DNA of 64,000 nt from NCBI RefSeq assembly GCF_019084045.1, contig NZ_JAHRED010000001.1, positions 620,001 through 684,000 of the forward strand. Reading direction: 5' to 3'. Source of the stretch: Paeniglutamicibacter quisquiliarum (lineage in GTDB: Bacteria; Actinomycetota; Actinomycetes; Actinomycetales; Micrococcaceae). A program made the position numbers and the translations under genes. Below the pieces are notes generated by a model. It ran no database searches and was not told the DNA's origin. It was given only the letters and a program-made list of their open reading frames with translations. How positions within the stretch are numbered: the first letter of the stretch is position 1; the number at the start of each line of letters is the position of its first letter. Positions 33,213 through 41,695 of this stretch are shown here, piece after piece.

Positions 33213-34181
33213 ATGCCCAGCATCCTTGCCCTCATTGAACTGACCCACGCCGGACACGCCACCGCCTCGGCGCGCGGCCTGCTGGCAGTCGCCGCCCGGC
33301 TCGGCACCCCCGTCGCCGTCACCGTTTCCGCGACCGCGCTGCCGCCGGAAACCGTGGCCAGGCTCGGCGAGCTCGGCGCCGCGAAGATCCACGCCGTGGA
33401 AATGGCCGACGCTGACACCACCCTGCTCACCCCGCTGGTCGACGCGCTTGCCGACGCCGTGGCGGCCCATGCACCGGCGGCAGTGCTTGCCGCTGCATCC
33501 GTCGATGGCCGGGAAGCGGCGGCGCGCCTGGCCGTGCGCACCGGAGGGGGAGTGCTGGTGGACGTCGTGGACGCCACCTTGTCCGACTCCGGGATCGTCA
33601 CCGAGCACTCGGTCTTTGGCGGCAGCTACACCGTGCACGCTGCGGTGCCCGACTCCCTGCCGATCATCACCCTGCGCTCGGGCGCCATCGACGAGCAGGC
33701 CGCGCCCGCCACCCCCGAGCTCATTGCGGTGAAGCTCGAGCCGGGAACCGCCCGCACGGCGAGCATCACCTCCCATGCCGACGTTCCGGAAAACTCGTCC
33801 CGGCCCGAACTGCGCGGGGCCGCCACCGTGGTCTCCGGCGGCCGCGGACTGGGCTCCGCCGAGAACTTTGAGCTGGTCGAACAGCTGGCCGACGCCCTCG
33901 GCGGGGCCGTCGGAGCCTCCCGCGCCGCGGTCGACGCCGGATACATTGCCCAGGGGGCGCAGGTCGGGCAAACCGGCGTGAGCGTCTCCCCACAGCTCTA
34001 CCTCGCCCTGGGCATCTCCGGTGCCATCCAGCACCGCGCCGGCATGCAAACGGCCAAGACCATCGTGGCAATCAACCGTGACGAAGACGCACCGATCTTC
34101 GAGATCGCCGACTTGGGTATCGTGGGGGATGTGTTCACGGTGGTTCCGCAGGTGGTCGAACTGCTCAAGTCCCGCTCCTGA
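33213..34181 (+). CDS. etfA: electron transfer flavoprotein subunit alpha
   Basis: 322 residues. The C-terminal FAD-binding domain shows [34 protein letters not shown] and [13 protein letters not shown], all canonical. It starts 14 bp after etfB. The heterodimer takes electrons from acyl-CoA dehydrogenases; here such an enzyme is encoded two genes downstream. Confidence 0.94.
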   Translation: MPSILALIELTHAGHATASARGLLAVAARLGTPVAVTVSATALPPETVARLGELGAAKIHAVEMADADTTLLTPLVDALADAVAAHAPAAVLAAASVDGREAAARLAVRTGGGVLVDVVDATLSDSGIVTEHSVFGGSYTVHAAVPDSLPIITLRSGAIDEQAAPATPELIAVKLEPGTARTASITSHADVPENSSRPELRGAATVVSGGRGLGSAENFELVEQLADALGGAVGASRAAVDAGYIAQGAQVGQTGVSVSPQLYLALGISGAIQHRAGMQTAKTIVAINRDEDAPIFEIADLGIVGDVFTVVPQVVELLKSRS

Positions 34182-34228
34182 GCCACACCCCCCATGCACC
34201 AACCAACCACTAGCACGAGGTACCAGAG

Positions 34229-35161
34229 ATGACCGCACGGTCCACCCCCAAGAAACAATCCGCCAACAAGTGGGTGCGCGCCGGCATCATCGCGGGATCG
34301 CTGATCGTCCTGCTGCTCATCGCGGTCTTCGTCGCCCGCTGGCTGGTCACCCTTGAGGGCGTCAAGACCTGGATGGCGACCTACCCCGGGCACTCCGAGC
34401 TGCCAGCCGGCACACCCGTCGGATTCCCCGCCTGGCTGGGCTGGCAGCACTTCCTGAACGTGTTCTTCCTGGTGCTGATCGTGCGCACCGGCTGGCAGGT
34501 GCGCACAGTCACCCGCCCGGCAGCACACTGGGTGCGCAACAACAAGGGCCTGATCCGCACCAAGGGCGCCCCCAACCGCATCAGCCTGGACCTCTGGTTC
34601 CACCTCACCCTCGATGCCCTGTGGGTGCTCAACGGCATCATCTTCGTCATCGTGCTCTTTGCCACCGGCCAGTGGGCGCGCATCGTGCCCACCAGCTGGG
34701 ACATCATCCCCAACGCCCTGTCCGCAGGGCTCCAGTACCTCTCGCTGAACTGGCCGACCGAGCACGGCTGGGTCAACTACAACGCCCTGCAGGTGCTGAC
34801 CTACTTCGTGACCGTCTTCATCGCGGCCCCGCTGGCGATCATCACCGGCCTGCGGATGTCCGGGGCCTGGCCCAAGAAGGCTGTTGCGCTCAACAAGGCC
34901 TACCCCATGGAACTCGCCCGGGCGCTGCACTTCCCGGTCATGATCTACTTTGTCGCCTTCACCGTGGTGCACGTGGCCCTGGTGCTGGCCACCGGCGTGC
35001 TGCGCAACCTGAACCACATGTACGCGGCCAACGATTCGGCCGGTCCCGCCGGGCTCATCATCTTCGCGGTGTCCATCGTGGTGATCGTGGGCGTTTGGTT
35101 CCTGGCCCAGCCGGTCTTCCTGCGCCCCCTGGCCTCGCTGACCGGGAAGGTCGGCAAGTAG
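34229..35161 (+). CDS. cytochrome b/b6-domain membrane protein in etf operon
   Basis: 310 residues with six predicted membrane helices (about 18-42, 67-87, 124-148, 183-205, 228-252 and 270-295). Histidines within or next to helices (WQHFLNVFF, WFHLTLDALW, ALHFPVMIYF, TVVHVALVL) are placed as heme ligands in Ni-hydrogenase/formate-dehydrogenase-type cytochromes b. No hydrogenase or formate dehydrogenase lies nearby. Its place between etfA and the acyl-CoA dehydrogenase suggests it passes electrons from ETF towards quinone; this is inference. Confidence 0.82.
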   Translation: MTARSTPKKQSANKWVRAGIIAGSLIVLLLIAVFVARWLVTLEGVKTWMATYPGHSELPAGTPVGFPAWLGWQHFLNVFFLVLIVRTGWQVRTVTRPAAHWVRNNKGLIRTKGAPNRISLDLWFHLTLDALWVLNGIIFVIVLFATGQWARIVPTSWDIIPNALSAGLQYLSLNWPTEHGWVNYNALQVLTYFVTVFIAAPLAIITGLRMSGAWPKKAVALNKAYPMELARALHFPVMIYFVAFTVVHVALVLATGVLRNLNHMYAANDSAGPAGLIIFAVSIVVIVGVWFLAQPVFLRPLASLTGKVGK

Positions 35162-35231
35162 CCGAGCCCCCGGTCCGGCCCCCACTCCGTGAACCCGACA
35201 TCCGCCCACCGCACAGACCCAGGAGCCGAGC

Positions 35232-36368
35232 ATGTTTGAACCCACCGAGGACCAGTTGGCCATCATCGAGATGGTGGCCGACTTCGCCACCGAACAAATC
35301 GCGCCCCATGCGGCGGCCTGGGACCGGGACCACCATTTCCCCGTCGACGTCCTGGCCGAGGCAGGGGCCCTGGGCATGGGCGGGATCTACGTGCGGGAGG
35401 ACTTCGGGGGCTCGGGGATGAGCCGGCTGGATGCTGCCCTGATCTTCGAGGAGCTGGCCAAGGCCGACCCGACCATCGCCGCCTACATCTCCATCCACAA
35501 CATGGTGGTGTGGATGATCGACAAGTTCGGCAACGACGAGCAGCGCGCGGCCTGGGTTCCGCAGCTGTGCACCATGGAGATGCTGGGCAGCTATTGCCTC
35601 ACCGAGCCCGGAGTCGGATCCGACGCCGCTGCGCTGAGCACCCGGGCGGTGCTGGACGGGGACTCCTACGTGCTCAACGGGACCAAGCAATTCATTTCCG
35701 GCGCCGGGTCCTCGGGCGTCTACCTCGTGATGGCCCGGACCGCTGACACCGGCAGCGCCGGCATCACCGCCTTCCTTGTGCCGGACGGGACCCCGGGACT
35801 GTCCTTCGGGGCGCTGGAGGCGAAGATGGGCTGGAACGCCCAGCCCACCCGCCAGGTGGTCATGGACAACGTCAGGATTCCCGCGGGCAACCGCCTGGGG
35901 GAGGAGGGGACAGGGTTCGGGATCGCCATGAAGGGCCTGAACGGCGGCCGCGTGAACATCGGCGCCTGCTCGGTCGGTGGCGGCCAGGCGGCGCTGGAGA
36001 AGTCCATTGCCTACCTGAAGGAACGCGAGGCCTTCGGAAAGCCGCTCATCGGCCAGCAGGCCCTGCTCTTCGAGATCGCCGACATGGAGACCGAACTGGA
36101 AACGGCGCGGACCATGATCTGGCGTGCCGCCGACGCCCTGGAACGGGGGACGGCGGACGCCGTGCGCCTGTGCGCCATGGCCAAGCGCGTGGCCACGGAT
36201 GCCGGGTTCAACGCCGCCAACACGGCATTACAGCTGCACGGCGGCTACGGCTACCTCTCCGAATACGGGATCGAGAAGATCGTGCGCGACCTGCGGGTGC
36301 ACCAGATCCTGGAGGGCAGCAACGAGATCATGCGCCTGGTCATCGGCCGCTTGGCCGTGGAGCGCTAA
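35232..36368 (+). CDS. acyl-CoA dehydrogenase
   Basis: 378 residues, normal for the family. Signature 1 is ATG-like SYCLTEPGVGSDAAALSTRA near residue 120, with TKQFISGAG following. The C-terminal LHGGYGYLSEY and QILEGSNEIMRL hold the catalytic Glu (in EGSNE). It is an FAD enzyme that makes 2,3-enoyl-CoA; the short-chain or branched-chain type is likely from the motif version. ETF encoded in the same operon is the probable acceptor. The specific acyl chain is not readable from sequence. Confidence 0.9.
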   Translation: MFEPTEDQLAIIEMVADFATEQIAPHAAAWDRDHHFPVDVLAEAGALGMGGIYVREDFGGSGMSRLDAALIFEELAKADPTIAAYISIHNMVVWMIDKFGNDEQRAAWVPQLCTMEMLGSYCLTEPGVGSDAAALSTRAVLDGDSYVLNGTKQFISGAGSSGVYLVMARTADTGSAGITAFLVPDGTPGLSFGALEAKMGWNAQPTRQVVMDNVRIPAGNRLGEEGTGFGIAMKGLNGGRVNIGACSVGGGQAALEKSIAYLKEREAFGKPLIGQQALLFEIADMETELETARTMIWRAADALERGTADAVRLCAMAKRVATDAGFNAANTALQLHGGYGYLSEYGIEKIVRDLRVHQILEGSNEIMRLVIGRLAVER

Positions 36369-36376
36369 TGCCGGGT

Positions 36377-36393
36377 TGCCCCGTGGCGGGGCA
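36377..36393. terminator. short GC-rich terminator hairpin
   Basis: TGCCCCG-TGG-CGGGGCA lies between the convergent acyl-CoA dehydrogenase and RidA genes and is followed on the minus strand by the RidA stop region. Confidence 0.5.
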
Positions 36394-36405
36394 CCGCCGG
36401 ATCGG

Positions 36406-36801
36406 CTAGTTTCCGGCCCAGGCGGTGGCCTGGACCTCAACCAGAAGCTCTGGCGCCAGCAGTGGTGCGACGATGGTTGCACGCGAGGGGCGGTGGCCAC
36501 CGAAGGTGTCGACCCAGGCGCGGTTGTATTCGCCGGCCATGGAAGCGTCGTTGATGTAAACGGTGGTGGTGGCCACGGCATCGAGCCCCAGATCGAAGCC
36601 GGCCAGGACGGTCTGCAGGTTCTTGAGGGTCTGGACAGTTTGCGCGTAGATGTCGCCCTCGCCGACCAGGACCTTGTTTTCGTCCTTGGAGACCATGCCC
36701 GAAACGAAGACGAAGTCGCCGGCGCGGGTGGCGCTGGGGAACGGGCTTGCCTCGGTGGTGATGCCCGCAACGTCGATATTGGTAAGTCCTGTGGTGCCCA
36801 T
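36406..36801 (-). CDS. RidA-family protein
   Basis: 131 residues from ATG 36801, with an AGGAG site. FPSATRAGDFVFVSGMVSKD at the N-terminus and the C-terminal RATIVAPLLAPELLVEVQATA are typical of the Rid (YjgF/YER057c) fold. The Arg of SRATIV matches the residue needed for imine deaminase activity in RidA. The protein probably clears reactive enamine/imine intermediates. It is encoded opposite the etf operon and upstream of nothing obvious; the Lrp gene next to it faces the same way. Confidence 0.86.
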   Translation of the reverse strand: MGTTGLTNIDVAGITTEASPFPSATRAGDFVFVSGMVSKDENKVLVGEGDIYAQTVQTLKNLQTVLAGFDLGLDAVATTTVYINDASMAGEYNRAWVDTFGGHRPSRATIVAPLLAPELLVEVQATAWAGN

Positions 36802-36904
36802 GGTGCTCCTCAAATGGAAGTGGTCCGGTGGCAAGTCGCCGCCCAGAACAGACTAGGGCATCTGGCGGGCAGGCACCGGGACATGGGGCACGGGTGCGGG
36901 ACTC

Positions 36905-37381
36905 TTAGCCCAGGTGATTGAGCAGGGCCGTGGTGCGGTACGGGATCACGTCGCGCAGGATCATCGACGTGGAGGTCCGGGTGATGCCCGGGCAGAGGCG
37001 GATCTCCTCGCTGACCCGGTACAGGTCATCCGGGTCCTTGGCGACGGCGCGAATCAGCAGGTCGGTGTCTCCGGCCGGGGCGACACATTCGAGGACCTCC
37101 GGAATGAGACTCAACGCCGCGATGGCTTCTTCCAAATGTGACTGGTCGAGCTCCGCGCTGACAACGGCCGAGACCCCGCGGCCAACCGATGCAGGCTTCA
37201 CGCGGCTGGAGTTCGGGCGCAAGGCGCCGGAGTTCGCGAGCCGCTCCATGCGGGTCTGGACGGTGCCGCGGGCCAGGCCCAAGCGTTGCGCCAGCATCAT
37301 GGTGGGAACCCGGGGATCCTCGTCCAGGGCCAAGAGAATGCGCCTATCCGTATCATCCAGTTGGTACGATTCCGGCGTCAT
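36905..37381 (-). CDS. Lrp/AsnC family regulator
   Basis: 158 residues. The N-terminal HTH (LDDTDRRILLALDEDPRVP, MLAQRLGLARGTVQTRMERL) precedes a RAM domain with the ligand-loop GDTDLLIRAV. It is the second Lrp protein in the window. The palindromes GGTCAGACTGACC (37404-37416) and CGGTAGCTACCG (37425-37436) lie just upstream and may be its own control sites. It reads toward ridA with a 103-bp gap. Confidence 0.87.
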   Translation of the reverse strand: MTPESYQLDDTDRRILLALDEDPRVPTMMLAQRLGLARGTVQTRMERLANSGALRPNSSRVKPASVGRGVSAVVSAELDQSHLEEAIAALSLIPEVLECVAPAGDTDLLIRAVAKDPDDLYRVSEEIRLCPGITRTSTSMILRDVIPYRTTALLNHLG

Positions 37382-37403
37382 TCTGGCTCCTTCGCCTAGG
37401 TTC

Positions 37404-37436
37404 GGTCAGACTGACCAAGTTGTTCGGTAGCTACCG
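37404..37436. promoter_or_regulatory. two adjacent perfect palindromes upstream of lrp-type gene
   Basis: GGTCAG-A-CTGACC (37404-37416) and CGGTAGCTACCG (37425-37436), centres about 20 bp apart, lie directly upstream of the regulator's start. They may be operator sites for the regulator. Confidence 0.45.
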
Positions 37437-37511
37437 CTCCATGTTAGTCAAAATGATCAGTGATTCCCAACTGTGTTGCACGGTATGCCCGGTTGTTGCT
37501 TTAGTAGTTGT

Positions 37512-37673
37512 TAGAAGCTCATCCAAGGTCACAAGCTACGGCGAGCAGACCCCCGTAGCGGGACCGGATCCAGGCCGCGCTACGGGCCGGCCCACAAGGC
37601 CGCAGGTCGAACATTAAGAGTGGTCCGCAAAGATTCCAAGCATCTGGAGTCATCGCGGACCACTCTTGTTTTC
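37512..37673 (+). ncRNA. possible structured small RNA ending in an intrinsic terminator
   Basis: No coding frame is credible here. TTGCAC (37476-37481) and TTTAGT (37500-37505) with 18-bp spacing form a possible promoter. Downstream are two perfect hairpins: CCCGTAGCG / CGCTACGGG (37552-37586), then a 13-bp stem, AAGAGTGGTCCGC / GCGGACCACTCTT (37616-37667), followed by TGTTTT. The layout is that of a small RNA of about 160 nt. No known RNA family was recognised, and the start is a prediction. Confidence 0.35.
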
Positions 37674-37774
37674 GCCGCTCCTCCCCGCGTCGCCGCCCTC
37701 GTGACGCGTAGCAGTTATCCACAAAAGTGCTTCGGAGAGTTTCGCCGGATCGGGAAACGGGTAGCCTTCAATGC

Positions 37775-37993
37775 ATGAGGTTCATGCGCCTAGAAGATGT
37801 CGCCGACGAGTTGAACGTAAACCTGCCGCAGGTGCGGTCCCTGGTGCGCAGCGGGGACTTGCCGGCAATCAAGATCGGCGGACGCGGCGTCTGGCGCGTG
37901 GAGCGCAGCGAACTTGAGGCTTACATCCAGCGCCAATACACGGCGGCGCGGGAATCCATCGAAGCCGGGGCCGCCGACGGCGACGAAGACTAG
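37775..37993 (+). CDS. small helix-turn-helix (excisionase/MerR-fold) DNA-binding protein
   Basis: 72 residues from ATG 37775. RLEDVADELNVNLPQVRSLVRSGDLPAIKIGGRGVWRVERSELEAY is a complete winged HTH of the excisionase/BldC-like fold, followed by an acidic tail. A TAGCCT hexamer ends 7 nt before the ATG, so the transcript may be leaderless. No integrase or phage gene is nearby, which argues for a chromosomal regulator rather than an excisionase. It is immediately followed by a hairpin and tRNA-Ala. Confidence 0.82.
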   Translation: MRFMRLEDVADELNVNLPQVRSLVRSGDLPAIKIGGRGVWRVERSELEAYIQRQYTAARESIEAGAADGDED

Positions 37994-38050
37994 ATACTCG
38001 GTGGTGCGCCGATTTTGCGTGTGGCCCACCACGGGTTTAGGCTAACAACA

Positions 38051-38069
38051 TTGCGGCTCCAAGCCGCAA
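38051..38069 (+). terminator. hairpin between HTH gene and tRNA-Ala
   Basis: TTGCGGCT-CCA-AGCCGCAA is a perfect 8-bp stem ending 3 bp before the tRNA. It may terminate the HTH gene or be part of a common precursor. Confidence 0.45.
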
Positions 38070-38072
38070 AAC

Positions 38073-38145
38073 GGGGCATTAGCTCAGTTGGTAGAGCGCT
38101 TCGTTCGCATCGAAGAGGTCAGCGGTTCGATTCCGCTATGCTCCA
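38073..38145 (+). tRNA. tRNA-Ala (anticodon CGC)
   Basis: The cloverleaf is complete over 73 nt: acceptor GGGGCAT with ATGCTCC, D arm GCTC-AGTTGGTA-GAGC, anticodon arm CTTCG-TTCGCAT-CGAAG and T arm AGCGG-TTCGATT-CCGCT. The loop TTCGCAT places CGC at the anticodon, reading GCG. The G3-U70 wobble pair, the alanyl-tRNA synthetase identity element, is present. Confidence 0.95.
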
Positions 38146-38166
38146 CAAATGGCACCCGCAGGAACC

Positions 38167-39333
38167 TTACGGTTTCGGGCGGGTGCTCTTGTTTGGACCG
38201 GCTGGTTCCGGGACGGGCTCCCATGCGGTGACCGATACGGCACCGCCGTCAATGATGTCCAGGTCCACCGGCGAACTGTGGCGCAACGATCCTGCATAGG
38301 GTGCAACCAGCATGGTTCCGGTGCGGATATCCCCGGCCGCCGCCATCGCGTTCCAGCCCAGATATGCCCGTGCGCTCTTGCCGGGCGGTAGGGTGATGGC
38401 CGAGACCCCGGGGTCGTCGGTCATGAAGGATCCGCCATGGACCACCAACACCTCTATGGCCCATCCGTCGGCGTTGTTGAAGGCGATGTCGGGGTAGGAC
38501 TCCACGACGCAAGGCCCGGTCCCGGTATTCGTCAGGTCAAAACCCATGCCTCGGTGCCCCGTCGCACCCTCGGGTTCGTGCCAAGAGATCGACACGTCTT
38601 CGCCCCGGCACCAGTTGTCCTTGGCCGGCTGAAAGGCGTCCGACCGGTTCGGCCAGCCGTATGGTGTCGGCGAGGGAGTGGCCTGCGGCGGCGGCGCAGC
38701 CTGCGGGGCCTGGGTTTCTTCGGTGTAGGTGTAGGCGGCGGGGATCGTGACGACCAGTATCACCGCGAGGAGCCCTGCGATCAGCAGCGGCATGGCATCG
38801 GCGGGTCGCCGCACGGTCTTCGGGTCGGCTAGCGGCTTGGCGGATTTCATGGCGAGGGCTCCCGCCAAAGCCGGCAGCCAGCCCCAGACGATTCCCCAGT
38901 AACCGGCCGCCAGCAAAGCGGGCTGGATACCGTCCAGCAACCAGGCAAGGCGCGCCGGAGGCCAAGAGGCAACGACGTAGCCAAGGGAGGACACGGTCGC
39001 CGTGGCGAAGCCGGCAAGGACGATGGCCATCCACGTGGCAAGGAATCCGAGAGGTTGCCGACCGGCACGCAAGCCAGCTCCCCGCAGCAGCAGGAGCGTA
39101 AACGCCATCACTGCCAGGACTGAAAAGAGGGAAAGCAGGATCGGCCACGGCTGGGCCGATTGCCAGGTTCGCATTGAAATTGTCTCGGGAAACAACATGC
39201 GGGTGAATTGGGTCGGGAGGCGGACCTGGTGGGCGAGCGTCAAGCCGCTCAGCGCGCCGCTGAACAGCCAGCCAATTCCTGCCCCGGCGACGATCCAAGC
39301 GGTGCCGATCGTTGTTTTTTCGTGTCGTCCCAT
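38167..39333 (-). CDS. membrane-anchored DUF4232 protein
   Basis: 388 residues. Five hydrophobic segments lie in the first 205 residues (about 10-32, 63-83, 98-120, 134-158 and 183-203). A Pro-rich linker (APPPQATPSPTPYGWP) follows, then a globular DUF4232 domain, probably extracytoplasmic, with Cys in NWCRGED and GPCVVESYPDIAF and the motif FDLTNTGTGPC. These domains are found in secreted or lipoproteins of actinobacteria; function unknown. It is convergent with the tRNA and stands alone. Confidence 0.78.
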   Translation of the reverse strand: MGRHEKTTIGTAWIVAGAGIGWLFSGALSGLTLAHQVRLPTQFTRMLFPETISMRTWQSAQPWPILLSLFSVLAVMAFTLLLLRGAGLRAGRQPLGFLATWMAIVLAGFATATVSSLGYVVASWPPARLAWLLDGIQPALLAAGYWGIVWGWLPALAGALAMKSAKPLADPKTVRRPADAMPLLIAGLLAVILVVTIPAAYTYTEETQAPQAAPPPQATPSPTPYGWPNRSDAFQPAKDNWCRGEDVSISWHEPEGATGHRGMGFDLTNTGTGPCVVESYPDIAFNNADGWAIEVLVVHGGSFMTDDPGVSAITLPPGKSARAYLGWNAMAAAGDIRTGTMLVAPYAGSLRHSSPVDLDIIDGGAVSVTAWEPVPEPAGPNKSTRPKP

Positions 39334-39757
39334 GCCATGGAGCCTATCCGAGCCGACTCGCGGTTCGGATGCCCCCTCGACGCTGACACGTGTGGATCTG
39401 TCACCAATGAACTACCGATCTGCCGAAGGATACTCGTGCGACGTGCGGGCAGGCGGAGCCCATCATCTTCGACCTCGACTGGCGCCGACGGGCTTCATGT
39501 CGCCGGACATGGCCACGCGCCTTGCCGAGTCACATAGGGACGTGGCGGGGCGCCGACGGCAGGAACCCGGCAGTCCACTCACGGCCATGTCGGCCGCGGG
39601 AATTTCCCCCTCATCGATGGAGACGACGCCCAACGATGCGGAGGCGCAGGGGCCCGGTGCAAGGACTTTTCGGACTGCGGAGAAGCCATCCCGTGTACCG
39701 TGAGCCCTATGGGGCGGGCCATTTTGGCCTGCTCCACCTAGGAAGAGAACAAGACGC
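39334..39757. other. 424-bp intergenic interval, no gene seen
   Basis: The interval lies between divergently placed DUF4232 and carboxyethylornithine synthase genes. The open frames are GC artefacts. A TAGGAAGAGAAC site precedes the downstream start; no operator or RNA structure was recognised. Confidence 0.5.
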
Positions 39758-40906
39758 ATGGGCTTTACGAACGAACTTACACTTGGTGTCATTGCCACTT
39801 CCAACAAGGTTGACGAGCGGCGTTTGCCGATCCATCCTTCGCACTTTGAACGTATTGACGAGCGCTTCCGCAGCCGTATCACGGTCGAATCCGGCTATGG
39901 GCGTGCCTGCGGAATTGACGATGAAGAGCTTGCGCCCTTCGTCTCAAAATTTGCCACCCGCCAGGAAGTAATCGCCGGTAGTGACATCGTACTTTTGCCC
40001 AAGCCCCAGGTCTCGGATCTGATGGAAATGCATGAGGGGCAGACGCTGTGGGGCTGGCCGCACTGTGTCCAGGACACTGCGCTGACGCAGCTGGCCATTG
40101 ACAAGAAACTGAACGTGATTGCCTTCGAGGCCATGAACCACTGGGGCACGGACGGCAGCTTCGGGCTTCATGTGTTCCACAAGAACAATGAGCTGGCAGG
40201 CTACTCGTCCGTCATCCACGCCCTACAGCTCTGCGGCATGACGGGTGACTATGGGCGCAGGCTATCGGCAACCGTCATTGGGTTTGGAGCCACCGCCCGT
40301 GGAGCGGTCACGGCCTTGCGCGCCCACGGGATCCACGACGTGCGTGTCCTCACGGGTCGCTCCGTCGCCGCGGTCGCTTCACCCATCCACTCGGTCCAGA
40401 TGGTGCAGTTCGACCACGACGGCGGACCGAATCTGAGCGAGGTCATCACTGACGAGGGACGATTGCCGCTGGCGCCGTTCCTGGCCGAAAGCGACATCGT
40501 GGTGAACTGCACGCTGCAGGACCCGAACGCCCCGTTGATGTATCTGCAGACCGAGGACCTTGCGGCGTTTTATCCGGGCAGCCTGATCATCGATGTTTCG
40601 TGTGACGAGGGAATGGGTTTTGAATGGGCCAAGCCCACGACCTTCGCCCAGCCGATGTTCACCGTTGGCCGGAACATCAACTACTACGCGGTTGATCACA
40701 GCCCCTCTTATTTGTGGAATTCCGCAAGCTGGGAAATAAGCGAAGGCCTGTTGCCGTTCCTGAATTCGGTCATGGACGGACCGACGGCCTGGGAAAAAAA
40801 CGAAACGATTGCCCGGGCCATCGAGATACGTGACGGCGTCATCCAGAACCCGGCCATCCTGGAGTTCCAAAACAGGTCTGCGGAATACCCGCATAAGATG
40901 GCATAG
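39758..40906 (+). CDS. N5-(carboxyethyl)ornithine synthase-like dehydrogenase
   Basis: 382 residues. The alanine dehydrogenase/PNT fold is visible: NKVDERRLPIHPSHFERI at the N-terminus, the Rossmann stretch ATVIGFGATARGAVTALRAHG near residue 170, and IIDVSCDEGMGFEWAKPTTF. The sequence matches the carboxyethylornithine synthase branch, which joins pyruvate to ornithine with NADPH, better than alanine or saccharopine dehydrogenase. No ornithine or opine gene is adjacent. Another amino-acid dehydrogenase activity is possible. Confidence 0.75.
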   Translation: MGFTNELTLGVIATSNKVDERRLPIHPSHFERIDERFRSRITVESGYGRACGIDDEELAPFVSKFATRQEVIAGSDIVLLPKPQVSDLMEMHEGQTLWGWPHCVQDTALTQLAIDKKLNVIAFEAMNHWGTDGSFGLHVFHKNNELAGYSSVIHALQLCGMTGDYGRRLSATVIGFGATARGAVTALRAHGIHDVRVLTGRSVAAVASPIHSVQMVQFDHDGGPNLSEVITDEGRLPLAPFLAESDIVVNCTLQDPNAPLMYLQTEDLAAFYPGSLIIDVSCDEGMGFEWAKPTTFAQPMFTVGRNINYYAVDHSPSYLWNSASWEISEGLLPFLNSVMDGPTAWEKNETIARAIEIRDGVIQNPAILEFQNRSAEYPHKMA

Positions 40907-41002
40907 AGCTGATTCCCGGAGCAGGTTCGGGAACGCGGCAGCAGCGGTAACCATGCGGCGGGAAGTTCCCGCACCGCCGCCATGGCAACGGGAGGCGATG
41001 AC

Positions 41003-41674
41003 ATGGGCACCCTCTTCTCCGAGAGCTTTCTGGGCCGGCCCAGACGGGAACTTGCGCCCGGTGCCCATTGGGTTCCCGACTGGCTGGACCCGGAGGAACA
41101 ACGCTGGTTGGTTGCGCGGTTCCGAGAATGGGGACGGGGCCCGGTGCCACCACGTGCGGCGAAGATTGGCGGCCACGAAATGTCGGTCCAGACCGTCTGC
41201 CTGGGGTGGCACTGGCGTCCCTACGCCTATTCGCGCGCGGCCATCGATGTCAACGGCAACCGCGTCCTGGACTTCCCCGAGTGGATGGTGCGGCTTGGCC
41301 GCAAGGCACTCTTCGCCGCCACCCAGGACGCGGCAGCCGCCGAAAGCTACACCCCGGACACGGCCCTGGTGAACTACTACGGGGCGGAATCCAGGATGGG
41401 CATGCACCAAGACCGCGACGAACGGTCGGTCGCCCCGGTGGTCTCGATCTCCATCGGGGACACCTGCCAATTCCGGTTCGGCAATACGCAGAACCGCAAC
41501 AAGCCCTACGAGGACATCCTGCTGGCCTCGGGGGACCTGTTCGTGTTCGGGGGACCTGCTCGTCTTGCCTTCCACGGGGTCACCAAGGTCCTTCCCGGAA
41601 CGGCACCCGCCGATTGCGGGCTCGAAACGGGACGAATCAACATCACCATGCGTGTTACGGGCCTGGCCGACTGA
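41003..41674 (+). CDS. alkB: AlkB-type Fe(II)/2-oxoglutarate DNA repair dioxygenase
   Basis: 223 residues from ATG 41003, preceded by GGGAGG; an in-frame ATG at 40982 is an alternative. Fe ligands are His and Asp in GMHQDRDE and the distal His in AFHGVTK; 2-oxoglutarate binding Arg is in GRINITMR. YYGAESRMG and GDLFVFGGPARL are typical of AlkB. It repairs 1-methyladenine and 3-methylcytosine by oxidative demethylation. It is convergent with the next gene. Confidence 0.92.
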   Translation: MGTLFSESFLGRPRRELAPGAHWVPDWLDPEEQRWLVARFREWGRGPVPPRAAKIGGHEMSVQTVCLGWHWRPYAYSRAAIDVNGNRVLDFPEWMVRLGRKALFAATQDAAAAESYTPDTALVNYYGAESRMGMHQDRDERSVAPVVSISIGDTCQFRFGNTQNRNKPYEDILLASGDLFVFGGPARLAFHGVTKVLPGTAPADCGLETGRINITMRVTGLAD

Positions 41675-41695
41675 GCGGGCCCGTCAACATCCTGC

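Larger units (their letters stand above)
37382..37774. other. 393-bp intergenic interval
   Basis: The interval between the Lrp gene and the small HTH gene holds the two palindromes, the possible small RNA and its terminator (37616-37673). Nothing else recognisable is present. Confidence 0.6.

Noticed and set aside
37775-38145. excisionase plus tRNA as remnant of an integrated element
   Set aside because: No integrase, no repeat of the tRNA 3' end, and no phage genes within the window.
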